Shown here in pieces: positions 8,701 through 16,631 of a stretch of DNA of 62,318 bases. Both the position numbers and the translations under genes were made by a program. The notes beneath the pieces are model-generated. The model made no database searches. It was not told the DNA's origin and worked only from the letters and a program-made list of their open reading frames with translations. The stretch comes from a bacterium CG_4_9_14_3_um_filter_65_15. Its GTDB lineage: Bacteria > Krumholzibacteriota > Krumholzibacteriia > LZORAL124-64-63. Position 1 is the first letter of the stretch. Each line of letters opens with the position of its first letter. The stretch spans positions 1 to 62,318 of the forward strand of contig PFVX01000080.1 in assembly GCA_002790835.1 (NCBI GenBank). The letters run 5' to 3'.

Positions 8701-9446
8701 CCGGCTGGGGCAGCTACAGCGACGGCGGCGGGGACTGCTCCCGCTACACCGGCGGCAGAAGGGCCTACCAGGGCTCGGCGGCCCTGGATATCCAGGACAA
8801 CAGCGGCACGAGGTCGTCGTTCTACCACACCACCGGCTACAACGTGAGCGCCTACGTGGACCTCGAGGTGGATTTCTACTTCTATGCCTACAGCATGGAT
8901 CGGGTGGAGGACTTCTGGGTGCAGTACTACAACGGTTCGGCCTGGCAGACGGTGGCCGTGTTCACGGTTTCGGTCGATTTCGTGAACAACACCTTCTATC
9001 ACGCCACCGTGCAGATTCCCAACACCTACAACTATCCCACGAACGCCAAGCTGCGGTTCATGTGTGACGCCAGCGGCAACGCCGACGACGTCTACATCGA
9101 CCAGATCACCTTCCGCGGTCTGACTTCCGGAGGCGCCGGAGGCGGTCTCGATCTGGCAGGCGGCGACCAGGACCTGCCGTCCAAGATCAGCCTCGACGGC
9201 AATTACCCGAACCCCTTCAACCCGATGACGTCCATCAAGTTCAGCCTGCCGAGGGAATTGCCCATGACCCTGCGCATCTTCAATGCGCGCGGTCAGGAGG
9301 TCGCAACCCTGATCCAAGGTTCGACCATGGGCATCGGTCAGCACACCGTGACCTGGCAGGGCGGGAACAACCCCAGCGGCGTGTATTTCTACCGCCTGGA
9401 GGCTCCCGGCTTCGTCCAGACCGACAAGATGATCATGCTGAAGTGA
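5793..9446 (+). CDS. Large secreted subtilisin-like protease with PKD repeats and a C-terminal sorting domain
   Basis: A 1217-residue protein. ATG 5793 was chosen because GGAG lies 6 bp upstream and a signal peptide (cleaved near A-W-A-A-S, residue 22) begins there. Order of parts: a propeptide to about 165; an S8 domain about 170-520 with D233 (AIIDSGVD), H267 (GHGTACAG), the oxyanion N359 and S462 (NGTSCATP); PKD1 about 530-612; a beta-sandwich about 616-785; PKD2 about 786-867; PKD3 about 869-952; a second beta-sandwich about 955-1120; and a C-terminal domain from about 1135 that opens with N-Y-P-N-P-F-N-P and ends in K. That last domain is typical of type IX secretion cargo (or FlgD-like Ig domains). 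The likely role is a surface or released protease digesting external protein. It sits alone between terminators. Confidence 0.93.
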   Translation: MKRILNLALIIFVLAAPVAWAASPDAPETAKAMENSTRVFVPVQDGFSQTGIASLPYATDRLLVQFKADTMDKAMGLEIPWERGAKAAGIATGLADLDDMMEEAGAVSIERPYIRVKSQDKAQDLGVDRWFMYRFDADTDLEDLAARVRADKSVQAVSLDWIAYPAATPSDPLFPDHWGHNNTAQLPDLDWGGTYEHTLPNTVGTVGFDANAQAAWDASQGYGSAGVIVAIIDSGVDAGHPDLRQVAGYDYGDNDSNPTDDSASPGHGTACAGVAAAMNNGVGAVGIAGGCSIMPLKVANSAGSMYFSSIQNALYHAADNGADIASMSLGAAISSDSATDAAILYAYNAGVTILAATGNENASSISYPAVNQYVIGVGAASPCGERKRSSSSSGEVNPGVSTDPNGYTCDGERWWGSNYGVNSQDAAGAVDIIAPTILPTTDIQGSGGYDASDYSGFFNGTSCATPYAAGVAALVKSANPGFTPAQVRSALVDNAQDVTSVESGSGWDRYTGYGMIDAAASVGGGGSTPVAPTAAFVGSPTSGTFPLSVSFSDQSAGVPTSWNWTFGDGATSTAQNPSHTYTVAGTFSVSLTATNAQGSDAITKNAYITVTDPGDTYASLPYSTGFESGSLDQYWTTYTSSSVGRIQVTTANTPHGGSYHLTMDTSTNGTYSQNEGWLQLNLAGTGQVDLSFWWKDFSDETHTQDGVYFSDNGGASFVKVLDLNGASYTNNVWSNFTLDVDTEAAGAGLSLTSNFVVKFQQYDNYGITTDGMAFDDISVTGSAGTPPVAAFSGTPTSGTTPLTVQFTDASTGAPTSWSWTFGDGGASSAQNPSHTYNSAGTYTVALTASNAFGSDVNTKTGYITVTDPVGNPPVANFTGTPTSGTAPLAVLFSDASTNSPTSWSWNFGDGGTSTTRNPSHTYASAGTYTVSLAASNAWGSDTNTKTGYITVTTGGGTAVWETITYDDFEAGWGSYSDGGGDCSRYTGGRRAYQGSAALDIQDNSGTRSSFYHTTGYNVSAYVDLEVDFYFYAYSMDRVEDFWVQYYNGSAWQTVAVFTVSVDFVNNTFYHATVQIPNTYNYPTNAKLRFMCDASGNADDVYIDQITFRGLTSGGAGGGLDLAGGDQDLPSKISLDGNYPNPFNPMTSIKFSLPRELPMTLRIFNARGQEVATLIQGSTMGIGQHTVTWQGGNNPSGVYFYRLEAPGFVQTDKMIMLK
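7384..8650 (+). repeat. Three PKD-domain repeats inside the protease gene
   Basis: Three units of about 245 bp lie at roughly 7384-7626, 8150-8395 and 8402-8650. Each encodes A-F/N-x-G-x-P-T-S-G, then W-x-W-x-F-G-D-G and N-P-S-H-T-Y. The second and third are adjacent and very alike; the first is separated from them by a beta-sandwich domain. They are protein repeats conserved at the DNA level, and could recombine. Confidence 0.85.
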
Positions 9447-9472
9447 TATGGGTTCACCCCTTCTTCACGAGC

Positions 9473-9506
9473 AGCGGCCGTCGGGGTGACCCGGCGGCCG
9501 CTTTTT
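9473..9506 (+). terminator. Terminator after the protease gene
   Basis: AGCGGCCG at 9473-9480 pairs with CGGCCGCT at 9495-9502. A run of T follows directly. It lies 27 bp beyond the protease stop codon. Confidence 0.85.
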
Positions 9507-9517
9507 GCCCAAGAAAA

Positions 9518-9546
9518 TTCACCCCAGCGGCGTCGTGTGCTATATG
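9518..9546 (+). promoter_or_regulatory. Likely promoter for the lipoprotein gene at 9598
   Basis: TTCACC at 9518-9523 and TATATG at 9541-9546 are separated by exactly 17 bp. The site lies between a terminator and a gene that needs its own promoter. The -35 matches the consensus at four of six positions. Confidence 0.45.
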
Positions 9547-9597
9547 ATTGTCCGTATGCAGTTTGTATATCGAACCCCATTGCCAAGGAGCCATGCC

Positions 9598-10257
9598 ATG
9601 CCGATATCGAAATTTCGGTTGATTGCCCTTGTGACCCTGATCTTGACCCTGCTGGCCGGTTGCAAGGATAACAAGCGGGTATGTTGCGATCCGCCCCCGC
9701 CTCCCTTGGGGCTGCCGTTCCCCGATTCCCCGGCAAAGCTGATGGCCAACTTCCAGACCATCTACGAGACCATGGACTACGCCGGCTACCAGGACCTGCT
9801 GGCCCCGGACTACCAGATGATCCTCAGGTCGTCCACGACCGTTGATTTTCCCGAGTTGGGCGCGACCCTGGACTACACCGAGGAAATGGGTATCGCCGAT
9901 CACATGTTCAGCGGCGCCGACGGCCACGATGCCGAGGGTTACCTGATGGATCCCATTTCTACCACCATCATGCAGGATCCGGAGCAATTGACGGGCTGGG
10001 ATGTCTCGCCGTCCGACGACCCCATTCCCGACACCGACAGCGCCTTGTTCAACGTGGATATGGACTTTTTCAGAGCCGGGGACCATTCCCTGAACGTGTT
10101 CGGACAGTTGAAAGTCTATATTTCCGCCAGGGATTCCCTGTATCAGGGTGAGGTCCGCCCCTATTACCAAATCGCCGGGATATGGGATCTGACCGATGAC
10201 GGGGGCAAGGGAACCGAAAGTACCTGTTTCGGGTACGTCAAAGCCCTGTTCCGCTAG
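9598..10257 (+). CDS. Secreted lipoprotein ending in a WG-x-VK-x-LFR-type tail
   Basis: A 219-residue protein. Of two adjacent ATGs behind AAGGAG, the one at 9598 is in frame. The lipobox is L-L-A-G-C at residue 22. The mature protein begins with a proline-rich linker and then a segment (ANFQTIYETMDYAGYQDLL) reminiscent of NTF2/SnoaL-like folds, which is only a tentative match. The last residues, C-F-G-Y-V-K-A-L-F-R, closely resemble the end of the secreted protein at 46262 (S-W-G-N-V-K-S-L-F-R). That shared tail may be a lineage-specific tag. The gene has its own terminator upstream and probable promoter; the next gene starts 76 bp downstream. Confidence 0.7.
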   Translation: MPISKFRLIALVTLILTLLAGCKDNKRVCCDPPPPPLGLPFPDSPAKLMANFQTIYETMDYAGYQDLLAPDYQMILRSSTTVDFPELGATLDYTEEMGIADHMFSGADGHDAEGYLMDPISTTIMQDPEQLTGWDVSPSDDPIPDTDSALFNVDMDFFRAGDHSLNVFGQLKVYISARDSLYQGEVRPYYQIAGIWDLTDDGGKGTESTCFGYVKALFR

Positions 10258-10333
10258 CGCGGGTTTCTCTCCGGGCGTCCAGTTGACTATATTGCCGGAT
10301 GTTTCCCGCTAAGGTTCCATCACGGAGGATTGC

Positions 10334-10894
10334 ATGACCCGCTCCCTGCGCGTTGTTCTCATTCTGGCCGCGATCTGCGGCCTGCTCACGGCCGGTTGCG
10401 CCAAGACCAAATCCGGCCATCAGGATCCCGCGGCCGCAGTCCAGGCCGCGACCCTGACCCATGTGGGCGACACGGCCCCCGATTTCACCGTCACCCGGCT
10501 CGACGGCTCGACCTTCACCCTTTCCGCATTGCGCGGCAAGGTGGTGCTGGTGAACTGGTGGGCCACCTGGTGCCTGCCCTGCGTCGAAGAGATGCCCCTG
10601 CTGCAGTCTTTGGTCTGGGACCGTTTCCAGGACGCGGACTTCGCCATGGTGGCCGTCTCGCGCGCCGAAACTCCCGAGGTGGTCGAGCCCTGGATCGCCC
10701 AGAAGGGCTTCACCTTCCCGGTGGCCGTCGATCCCGAGCGCACGTCCTACGCGAAATACGCCTCGGCCTACATTCCCCGCAGCTACGTCATCGGACCGGA
10801 CGGCCGGATCCTGTTCCAGTCCCAGGGCTACGAGCAGGCGGAGTTCGCCACCATGATCGAGACCATCACGGCCGCCCTGGGCGGAGGCGTTTGA
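10334..10894 (+). CDS. TlpA/ResA-type thioredoxin-like lipoprotein
   Basis: A 186-residue protein with lipobox L-T-A-G-C (C22) and then a thioredoxin fold of the TlpA/AlkB-Prx type. The active site is W-C80-L-P-C83, preceded by VVLVNWWAT, and the cis-proline lies in A-Y-I-P-R-S-Y. Such membrane-tethered proteins act outside the inner membrane as thiol-disulfide reductants, often for cytochrome c maturation or other periplasmic cysteines. No cytochrome genes are nearby. It is separated by only 4 bp from the ABC exporter gene, so it begins a three-gene operon with the exporter and a glycosyltransferase. Confidence 0.88.
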   Translation: MTRSLRVVLILAAICGLLTAGCAKTKSGHQDPAAAVQAATLTHVGDTAPDFTVTRLDGSTFTLSALRGKVVLVNWWATWCLPCVEEMPLLQSLVWDRFQDADFAMVAVSRAETPEVVEPWIAQKGFTFPVAVDPERTSYAKYASAYIPRSYVIGPDGRILFQSQGYEQAEFATMIETITAALGGGV

Positions 10895-10898
10895 GGGC

Positions 10899-12818
10899 AT
10901 GAACACCTACGGCCGCATGCTGCGCATGATCCGGCCCTACCTGGGGCAGGTCGTGCTGTCCATCGTGTTCATGGTTCTGTTCTCGGTGCTCAGCGTGCTG
11001 AGCATCACCATGGTCTCGCCCTTCCTCAAGGCCCTGTTCCTGTCCGACGGGCCGGCGACCGAGATGGTCAGCGAGCAGGTGCCCGCTTCAGGGCTGGCGC
11101 TGGCGCAGGTGGCGGCCGATTCGACCGATGCCGCCCGCGCCCGCCTGGAGGACATCCAGGGCACGCTGTCGTGGGTCGAACGGATCAAGGTAGAGTTCGC
11201 CACGCGGGTGCAGGACACCCTTCTCCAGGGCAGCGACGAGGAACGCCTGCTGCGGGTCTGCTGGGCCATCTTCCTGCTGTTTCTGGGCAAGAACATCGCG
11301 GGCTACCTGCAGGAAATCCTCATGACCTACGTGGGCCAGGCGGTGATCCGCGACCTGCGCAACCTGCTGTTCATCAAGTTCACGGGGCTGCCCCTGGGCT
11401 TCTACCACCGCAACAAGGCCGGCGAACTGATCAGCCGCGCCACCAACGACGTGCTGGTGGCCCAGCAATGCGTCAGCCTCAGCTTCACCAAGCTGGTCAA
11501 GGATCCCATCATGATCCTCATGTACCTGGCGGTGGCGCTGATCCTCAGCTGGAAGCTGACCCTCATGGCCGGGGTGCTGCTGCCGTTGAGCCTGGCGGTG
11601 ATTGTTCGCATCGGCAAGCGCCTGCGCCGGCTCAGCACCCTGCAGCAGGAACAGATGGCCGACCTGACCAGCACCCTGCAGGAAACCGTCTACGGCATCC
11701 GCGTGATCAAGGCTTTCGCCATGGAGGACTTCGAGAACCGCAAGTTCCTGGGCCAGAGCCAGACGCTGTTCGGGCAGATCTTCAAGTTCAACTGGGTGAT
11801 GAAGCTCAGCTCGCCGCTCACCGAGCAGCTGTCCATTATCGTGGGCCTGTGCCTGCTGTGGTACGGGGGCACCAAGGTGTTCACCGGCGGCATCATGGCG
11901 CCGGACCTGTTCGTGGTGTTCCTGATCGTGATCTTTTCCATGGTGCGGCCCATCAAAAGCCTGGGTCAGGTCAACAACGAGATCCAGGCGGGGATGGCGG
12001 CGGCCGACCGCATCTTCGCGATCCTCGACAGCGACCCCGAGGTGGCCGACAAGGATGCGGGATTCCTGCCCGGAAAAATCGCCGGGCAGGTCGAGCTGGA
12101 GCACGTGTCTTTCGCCTACGTGGCCGGCGAGCCGGTGCTGCAGGACGTGAGCCTGCAGGTGGCCCCCGGGGAGATCGTGGCCCTGGTGGGCAGCAGCGGG
12201 TCGGGCAAGAGCACCCTCATCGACATGATCCCCGGATTCCATCACCCCGACGCAGGCAGGGTGCTCGTCGACGAGCACGATGTGCGCGAGATGAACACGG
12301 GCGCGCTGCGCCGCAGCATGGGCATCGTGACTCAGGAAGTGATCCTCTTCCACGACACCGTGTTCAACAACATCGCCTACGGCCTGCGCGAGATGGGCCA
12401 GGACCAGGTGGAGGCCGCCGCCCGCGCGGCCAACGCCCACGACTTCATCATGCGGCTGCCCAAGGGCTACCGGACGGTCATCGGCGACCGGGGGCTGAAG
12501 CTCAGCGGGGGGCAGCGGCAACGCATCTCCATCGCGCGGGCCATCCTCAAGAATCCGCCCATCCTGCTGCTGGACGAGGCGACCAGCGCCCTGGACACCG
12601 AGTCCGAGCTGCTCGTGCAGGAGGCCATCGACCGGCTGGTGCGCCACCGCACGACCATCGTCATCGCCCACCGGCTGTCCACCATCCAGAACGTGGACCG
12701 CATCTACATGCTGGAGGAGGGCCGCATCGTGCAGGTGGGAACCCACACCGAATTGCTGGCCTCCGGAGGGCGCTACCGCGAATTGTACGAGATGCAGTTC
12801 CAACAGGGCGCTTCGTAG
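10899..12818 (+). CDS. MsbA-like ABC exporter, fused membrane and ATPase domains
   Basis: A 639-residue half-transporter. The membrane domain spans about 1-350 with six predicted helices, and the ATPase domain follows. Walker A is G-S-S-G-S-G-K-S-T near 432, the signature L-S-G-G-Q-R-Q-R near 534, Walker B ILLLDEATSALD near 555 and the switch His in I-A-H-R-L-S-T near 589. It works as a homodimer. The family includes lipid A flippase MsbA and lipid or peptide exporters. An unusually long loop (about 50-125) lies between the first two helices. The neighbour directly after it is a heptosyltransferase-type enzyme, which favours export of lipopolysaccharide or another glycolipid. Confidence 0.88.
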   Translation: MNTYGRMLRMIRPYLGQVVLSIVFMVLFSVLSVLSITMVSPFLKALFLSDGPATEMVSEQVPASGLALAQVAADSTDAARARLEDIQGTLSWVERIKVEFATRVQDTLLQGSDEERLLRVCWAIFLLFLGKNIAGYLQEILMTYVGQAVIRDLRNLLFIKFTGLPLGFYHRNKAGELISRATNDVLVAQQCVSLSFTKLVKDPIMILMYLAVALILSWKLTLMAGVLLPLSLAVIVRIGKRLRRLSTLQQEQMADLTSTLQETVYGIRVIKAFAMEDFENRKFLGQSQTLFGQIFKFNWVMKLSSPLTEQLSIIVGLCLLWYGGTKVFTGGIMAPDLFVVFLIVIFSMVRPIKSLGQVNNEIQAGMAAADRIFAILDSDPEVADKDAGFLPGKIAGQVELEHVSFAYVAGEPVLQDVSLQVAPGEIVALVGSSGSGKSTLIDMIPGFHHPDAGRVLVDEHDVREMNTGALRRSMGIVTQEVILFHDTVFNNIAYGLREMGQDQVEAAARAANAHDFIMRLPKGYRTVIGDRGLKLSGGQRQRISIARAILKNPPILLLDEATSALDTESELLVQEAIDRLVRHRTTIVIAHRLSTIQNVDRIYMLEEGRIVQVGTHTELLASGGRYRELYEMQFQQGAS

Positions 12819-13853
12819 ATGTCACGCCGCAGCTTCCTGATCATCCGCCAGGACCGCATCGGGGATTGTGTGCTGGCTTCGGGACTGCCCCGCGAGCTGA
12901 AACTCCGCTGGCCGGATTGCCGCGTGACGATGATGACCCGTTCGCTGACCGCCCCGCTGTTCGCCCACAACCCCCACGTCGACGAGATCCTGACCGACGA
13001 CTGGGACGACCCCGGGCGGCGCGAACCGTTCTGGTCGCTGGTGGGCCGCCTGCGCCGCGGCCGGTTTTCCCACGCCCTGCTGTTGCTGCCCCAGAAGCGC
13101 TACGCCTACGCGGCTTTCTGCGCCGGCATTCCCGTGCGCCTGGGCCACGGGCTCAAGCTCTACCAAACGGTGACCTTCACGCGGGAGATCCGCACCCGCA
13201 AGTCGCGGCCCGGTCGCCACGAGGCCGACTACGCCCTGGACCTGGCCCGCGCCGTGGGCCTGGGCAAAGCCGACCCCACGCCGGAGCTGCATCTGACCGT
13301 GGAGGAAGGGCGCGAAGTGCGGCGGCGCCGGGAGGCGTGGAGCGCCGGGGACGAAAACCGGCTCATCGTGGGGCTGCATGCCACCAGCGGACAGTCGGCG
13401 CCCAACTGGCCGCCGGAGGTGTGGGCCGATCTGGCCGCCCGGCTGGGCGGAGATGAGGATCTGGCGGTGGTGTTGACCGATCCGGCGCCGCCGACGCCGT
13501 TGCCCGAAGTGTCGGGGGTGATCCAGCCCGCTCGTTCCGTCGGCCTGCGCGACGGGATGCTGAACTTCGCCGCCCTGGACCTGCTGGTCTCCGCCAGTAC
13601 CGGTCCCATGCACATCTGCGGCGCCCTGGGCGTGCCCACGGTGTCGCTCTTCTGCCCGCTGCCCGCCTGCCGGCCCGACCTGTGGGGCCCGCTGGGGGGA
13701 CAATCCTCGCCCGTCCTGCCCCGCGCGGAATATTGCCGCGACCAGTGCCCGGGCGATCCCCACATCTGCGATTACAGGGGTGACAGCGGCGTCGATCCGG
13801 CCGCGCTGGAATCACGGATCCTGGAGCTGCTTCAGTCCTCGGGCTCGTCGTAG
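12819..13853 (+). CDS. Glycosyltransferase family 9 (heptosyltransferase-like)
   Basis: A 344-residue protein whose start codon directly follows the exporter's stop codon. The N-terminus has the GT9 hallmark I-R-Q-D-R-I-G-D at 8-15, and the C-terminal half has SASTGPMHICGALGVPTVSL, which binds the nucleotide-sugar. Enzymes of this family transfer ADP-heptose to the lipopolysaccharide inner core. The cysteines near the end (C-R-D-Q-C, C-D-Y) are frequent in this group. The coupling to an MsbA-like exporter fits a role in lipopolysaccharide assembly. Its 3' end overlaps the convergent PhoU-like gene by 22 bp. The exact acceptor and sugar are unknown. Confidence 0.88.
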   Translation: MSRRSFLIIRQDRIGDCVLASGLPRELKLRWPDCRVTMMTRSLTAPLFAHNPHVDEILTDDWDDPGRREPFWSLVGRLRRGRFSHALLLLPQKRYAYAAFCAGIPVRLGHGLKLYQTVTFTREIRTRKSRPGRHEADYALDLARAVGLGKADPTPELHLTVEEGREVRRRREAWSAGDENRLIVGLHATSGQSAPNWPPEVWADLAARLGGDEDLAVVLTDPAPPTPLPEVSGVIQPARSVGLRDGMLNFAALDLLVSASTGPMHICGALGVPTVSLFCPLPACRPDLWGPLGGQSSPVLPRAEYCRDQCPGDPHICDYRGDSGVDPAALESRILELLQSSGSS

Positions 13854-14506
13854 AAGTCGATCAGATCCAGCGGCATGACCACCGTCGTGGCGATGTTGCT
13901 CATATGGGCGACCAACCGCTTGTAGAATCTCAGCACCAGCACCAGACACACCGCGTCGCGGGTGGCCAGATCGCTGTCGGTGATATCCCGGATGGCGGTT
14001 TCCATTTCGCGTCCCGCAGCCTTGGCGGTCTTGATGACCTGGCCGGCCAGAGCCTCGTCGCTCCCGACGAAACCGTCGCGGGTGGTTTGGAACAGGCCGG
14101 TGATGGCGGCGGTGGAGCCGGCCAACCATTTGCGGTACAGTTCGCGGTCCGGATTCTCGGGCATCATCTCGGCGACTTCGTGCAGGTTCTTGATGTAGTC
14201 GCCCAGGCGTTCGCCGTCCTTGACCACGTTCATGAAGATCAACGCCGAAGGGACGTCGCGGGCGTCGTTGCCCACCGACAGCCGCGAGACCACGCGACGG
14301 CGGATCTTGCGTTCCAGCTTGTTGATGCGCTGGTCGCGGTCGTAGATGTTGACCTGGGGATCGGTGTCGGGGGCGCCGTCGACGATCACCGCGCTGGTAT
14401 GGGCGAACATGGCCGCAGCCAGTTCCAGAATCTCGGTGATGCGTCCGACCAGCTTGTTGCTCCAGTTGTCCTCTTTGAACAGGTCGAGCAGGGACTTGAA
14501 ATGCAT
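13832..14506 (-). CDS. PhoU-like (DUF47-type) protein
   Basis: A 224-residue, mostly helical protein without a signal peptide. It has the pattern of PhoU helical bundles, with acidic and charged helices (D-R-D-Q-R-I-N-K-L-E-R-K-I-R-R and an E-R-L-G-D-Y-I-K-N-L segment). It lies 16 bp downstream of the Na/phosphate symporter gene, in the same direction. In many bacteria such a domain is fused to the end of the symporter; here it is separate, which supports the assignment. It probably controls phosphate flux through the symporter from the cytoplasm. The C-terminus is Asp/Glu rich. It overlaps the GT9 gene tail-to-tail. Confidence 0.8.
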   Translation of the reverse strand: MHFKSLLDLFKEDNWSNKLVGRITEILELAAAMFAHTSAVIVDGAPDTDPQVNIYDRDQRINKLERKIRRRVVSRLSVGNDARDVPSALIFMNVVKDGERLGDYIKNLHEVAEMMPENPDRELYRKWLAGSTAAITGLFQTTRDGFVGSDEALAGQVIKTAKAAGREMETAIRDITDSDLATRDAVCLVLVLRFYKRLVAHMSNIATTVVMPLDLIDFYDEPED

Positions 14507-14522
14507 GACGGCCTCCCGGGAA

Positions 14523-15683
14523 TCAGGATCCCCTGATCATCTTGTCCACCAGGACGAAGACCAGGGGAAGCAGGAAAAAAACCCCGATCATATAGACCAG
14601 GGCGAAATAACGGCGCCGGGCGGTGGCGGCCGCCAGCCCGCGGGCAAGGTTCAGGGGAATCCTCCGGATCCACGGCACCGGATAGATGATCAGGATTCCC
14701 GACAGGTTGAACATCAGGTGGACCAGGGCCACGGTCACCGCGGCCGGCGTGCCGGTCAGCGAGGCCAGCAGAGCGGTGACGGTGGTGCCCACGTTGGCAC
14801 CCAGGGTGGCGGCGAACCCCGATTCCAGGGGAATGATGCCCGCCCCGATCAACGGCACCAGCAGGCTGGTCGTGATGGAGCTGCTCTGAACGGCAATCGT
14901 CACGGCCAGTCCCATCAACATGGCGGCGAAATTGTTGTTGCACAGGGTCCTGGTGAAAACGCCCTCGGCCTGGTTCAACACCAACTTCTTCAACAGGCGC
15001 GACAGGGAGGTCAGGGCGAAGAAGAGAGCGGCCAGGGCCAGGACGAGCATGATGACGGCCGCAGCCCCCTGATGCAACCCCACCGGCCCGGTCAGCAGGT
15101 CCTGGATCGCGCTGACGGTCGGCTTGACCGCATCCTTGACCGGATTGGGGAACTCGGCGCCCTGAGCCCCCACCAGTTGCCCGCTCAGCCAGGTTGCGCC
15201 TTTCTGCAGGAAGTGGGTGCCCATCTCCAGGGGAAACAGGATCATGATCGACATCAAGTTGAAGAAATCGTGCATGGTGGCGCCGGCGAAGGCCCGCTGG
15301 AATTCGGTGCGCCGGTTGATGGTGGTCATGGCCACCAGGGTGTTGGTCACGGTGGTGCCCATGTTGGCGCCCATGATGATGGGGATGGCGTTGGTCACGG
15401 TCAGCACCCCGCCCGAGACCATACCCACGACGATGCTGGTGGTGCTGGACGAACTCTGGATCAGCGATGTGGCCAGCAGGCCGATCATCAGCCCCAGGAC
15501 CGGATGCGACGTGGTGGCGATGAGGTTTTCGCTGACTTCCTTGCCCATGAGCTTGAAGGCGACCCCGAACATGGCGATGGCGGCCAGGAAAATGTAGAGC
15601 AAAGCCACTAGGGACAGGATGTTGAGAAGACCGCGCAGGATCCGGTCGGGGGTGGTCGCAGCGGTTTCGTGGGCGTCCTGCAT
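14523..15683 (-). CDS. Na+/phosphate symporter family protein (NptA/PNaS)
   Basis: A 386-residue membrane protein. ATG 15683 was chosen because GGAG lies 5 bp upstream; longer in-frame versions add a non-homologous leader. The protein is an inverted duplication: each half has a Q-S-S-S signature (IQSSSSTTSIVVG and VQSSSITTSLLVP) and a G-A-N-x-G-T-T-V-T motif (GANMGTTVTNTL and GANVGTTVTALL). These are the defining features of sodium-dependent phosphate transporters. It imports or exports phosphate using the sodium gradient. With the PhoU-like gene it forms a two-gene unit. It lies downstream of a TonB/ExbBD and PstS-like operon, suggesting a phosphate theme. Confidence 0.92.
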   Translation of the reverse strand: MQDAHETAATTPDRILRGLLNILSLVALLYIFLAAIAMFGVAFKLMGKEVSENLIATTSHPVLGLMIGLLATSLIQSSSSTTSIVVGMVSGGVLTVTNAIPIIMGANMGTTVTNTLVAMTTINRRTEFQRAFAGATMHDFFNLMSIMILFPLEMGTHFLQKGATWLSGQLVGAQGAEFPNPVKDAVKPTVSAIQDLLTGPVGLHQGAAAVIMLVLALAALFFALTSLSRLLKKLVLNQAEGVFTRTLCNNNFAAMLMGLAVTIAVQSSSITTSLLVPLIGAGIIPLESGFAATLGANVGTTVTALLASLTGTPAAVTVALVHLMFNLSGILIIYPVPWIRRIPLNLARGLAAATARRRYFALVYMIGVFFLLPLVFVLVDKMIRGS

Positions 15684-15732
15684 GTCACTCCAGGGCCTAT
15701 CCTGGGGACGACCGGGGCGGCGGAAACAGGTC

Positions 15733-15762
15733 AAAAATTCCCCTGCAAGGCGGAGCTTGCAG
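15733..15762 (-). terminator. Possible terminator between the tonB operon and the symporter gene
   Basis: On the minus strand, CTGCAAG and CTTGCAG (15756-15762 and 15743-15749) form a perfect 7-bp stem with a 6-base loop. A run of five T follows after GGGAA. The 144-bp gap between the TonB and symporter genes contains little else. Confidence 0.45.
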
Positions 15763-15827
15763 CCGGGCGAGGCCAAGGTACCGGGCGGTGCGGGCGGGGT
15801 CAAGGAATCATGCCCGGTCGGCCGAGT

Positions 15828-16631
15828 CTAACCCCGCAATTTGAACGTGACGGGGATCACCACCCACACCTCGACCGGTTTCTGGTCGATGAGCGCGGGT
15901 CGGAAAACCGCCGTGCGCGCGCAGTCGTCGGCTGCCTGGCGCAGGGCGTCGGGCCCGTCGACGACGATGGCGTCCTTGACCTTGCCGTCCTTGCCCACGA
16001 GCACCTGAACCAGACACGAACCCTCGATGCCGGCGGACCGGGCCACCGGAGGAAAGACCGGCGCATCGATGCTGAGCCGCACCGGTTCCTGGTCCACGAC
16101 GATGAAATCGGTCGGTGCGGGGGACGTGTCCAGATCGATGTCCACCGACAGGGAGTCGCCCGTACCCTCTCCGGTGCCGAGGTTCGACAGGTCGACCGTC
16201 GGGACCTCCTCCGCCATCTGGGTCTGGGTGGCGATGGTCTGGACTTGAGCCTTCTCGTCGGCCACCGGCTCCGGCACGGCGATGGCCGGCGGCGGGGCTG
16301 CAATCTTGGCCACCGCTTCGGCCACGTTGATCTGCGGCACGGTGGGCTGGGCGATGGACGGGGGCACGCCCAGGTCGGTGTAACGGACGATCTTCACGCG
16401 GTGCGCCACGGCCCGGACGGGTGGTTGCCGGTGGGAATACCACACCCAGGACCCGGCGGCGACGGCGGCCAGGATCAGGGTGATCAGGTTGGCCCAGGTC
16501 AGCCAGCGCGCGCGCTCCCGCCGCAGGGGGTGCCGGTCTCCCGTCAACGGCAGCCGTGGCGCCTGTTCCAGGGAAAAGGCCCAGGGAATGTGCCGGATTT
16601 CGGGTGTGGCCGGGCGCTCGGATGGGGTCAT
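15828..16631 (-). CDS. tonB: TonB-type energy transducer
   Basis: A 267-residue protein. A cytoplasmic N-terminal segment of about 43 residues precedes a single membrane helix (44-66), then a periplasmic linker rich in Pro, Ala, Val and acidic residues, then a C-terminal TonB domain (about 180-267) with F-P-P-V-A-R-S-A-G-I-E-G near its start. It couples the inner membrane proton gradient, through ExbB/ExbD, to outer membrane receptors. The start overlaps the end of the second exbD gene by 4 bp. The N-terminal cytoplasmic part is longer than in enteric TonB. One plausible client is the receptor at 37348, though other clients elsewhere are likely. Confidence 0.88.
   Translation of the reverse strand: MTPSERPATPEIRHIPWAFSLEQAPRLPLTGDRHPLRRERARWLTWANLITLILAAVAAGSWVWYSHRQPPVRAVAHRVKIVRYTDLGVPPSIAQPTVPQINVAEAVAKIAAPPPAIAVPEPVADEKAQVQTIATQTQMAEEVPTVDLSNLGTGEGTGDSLSVDIDLDTSPAPTDFIVVDQEPVRLSIDAPVFPPVARSAGIEGSCLVQVLVGKDGKVKDAIVVDGPDALRQAADDCARTAVFRPALIDQKPVEVWVVIPVTFKLRG

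Noticed and set aside
10283-10315. Promoter TTGACT...TAAGGT before the TlpA-type gene
   Set aside because: The spacer is 21 bp, too long for a sigma-70 site; the boxes may be coincidental.
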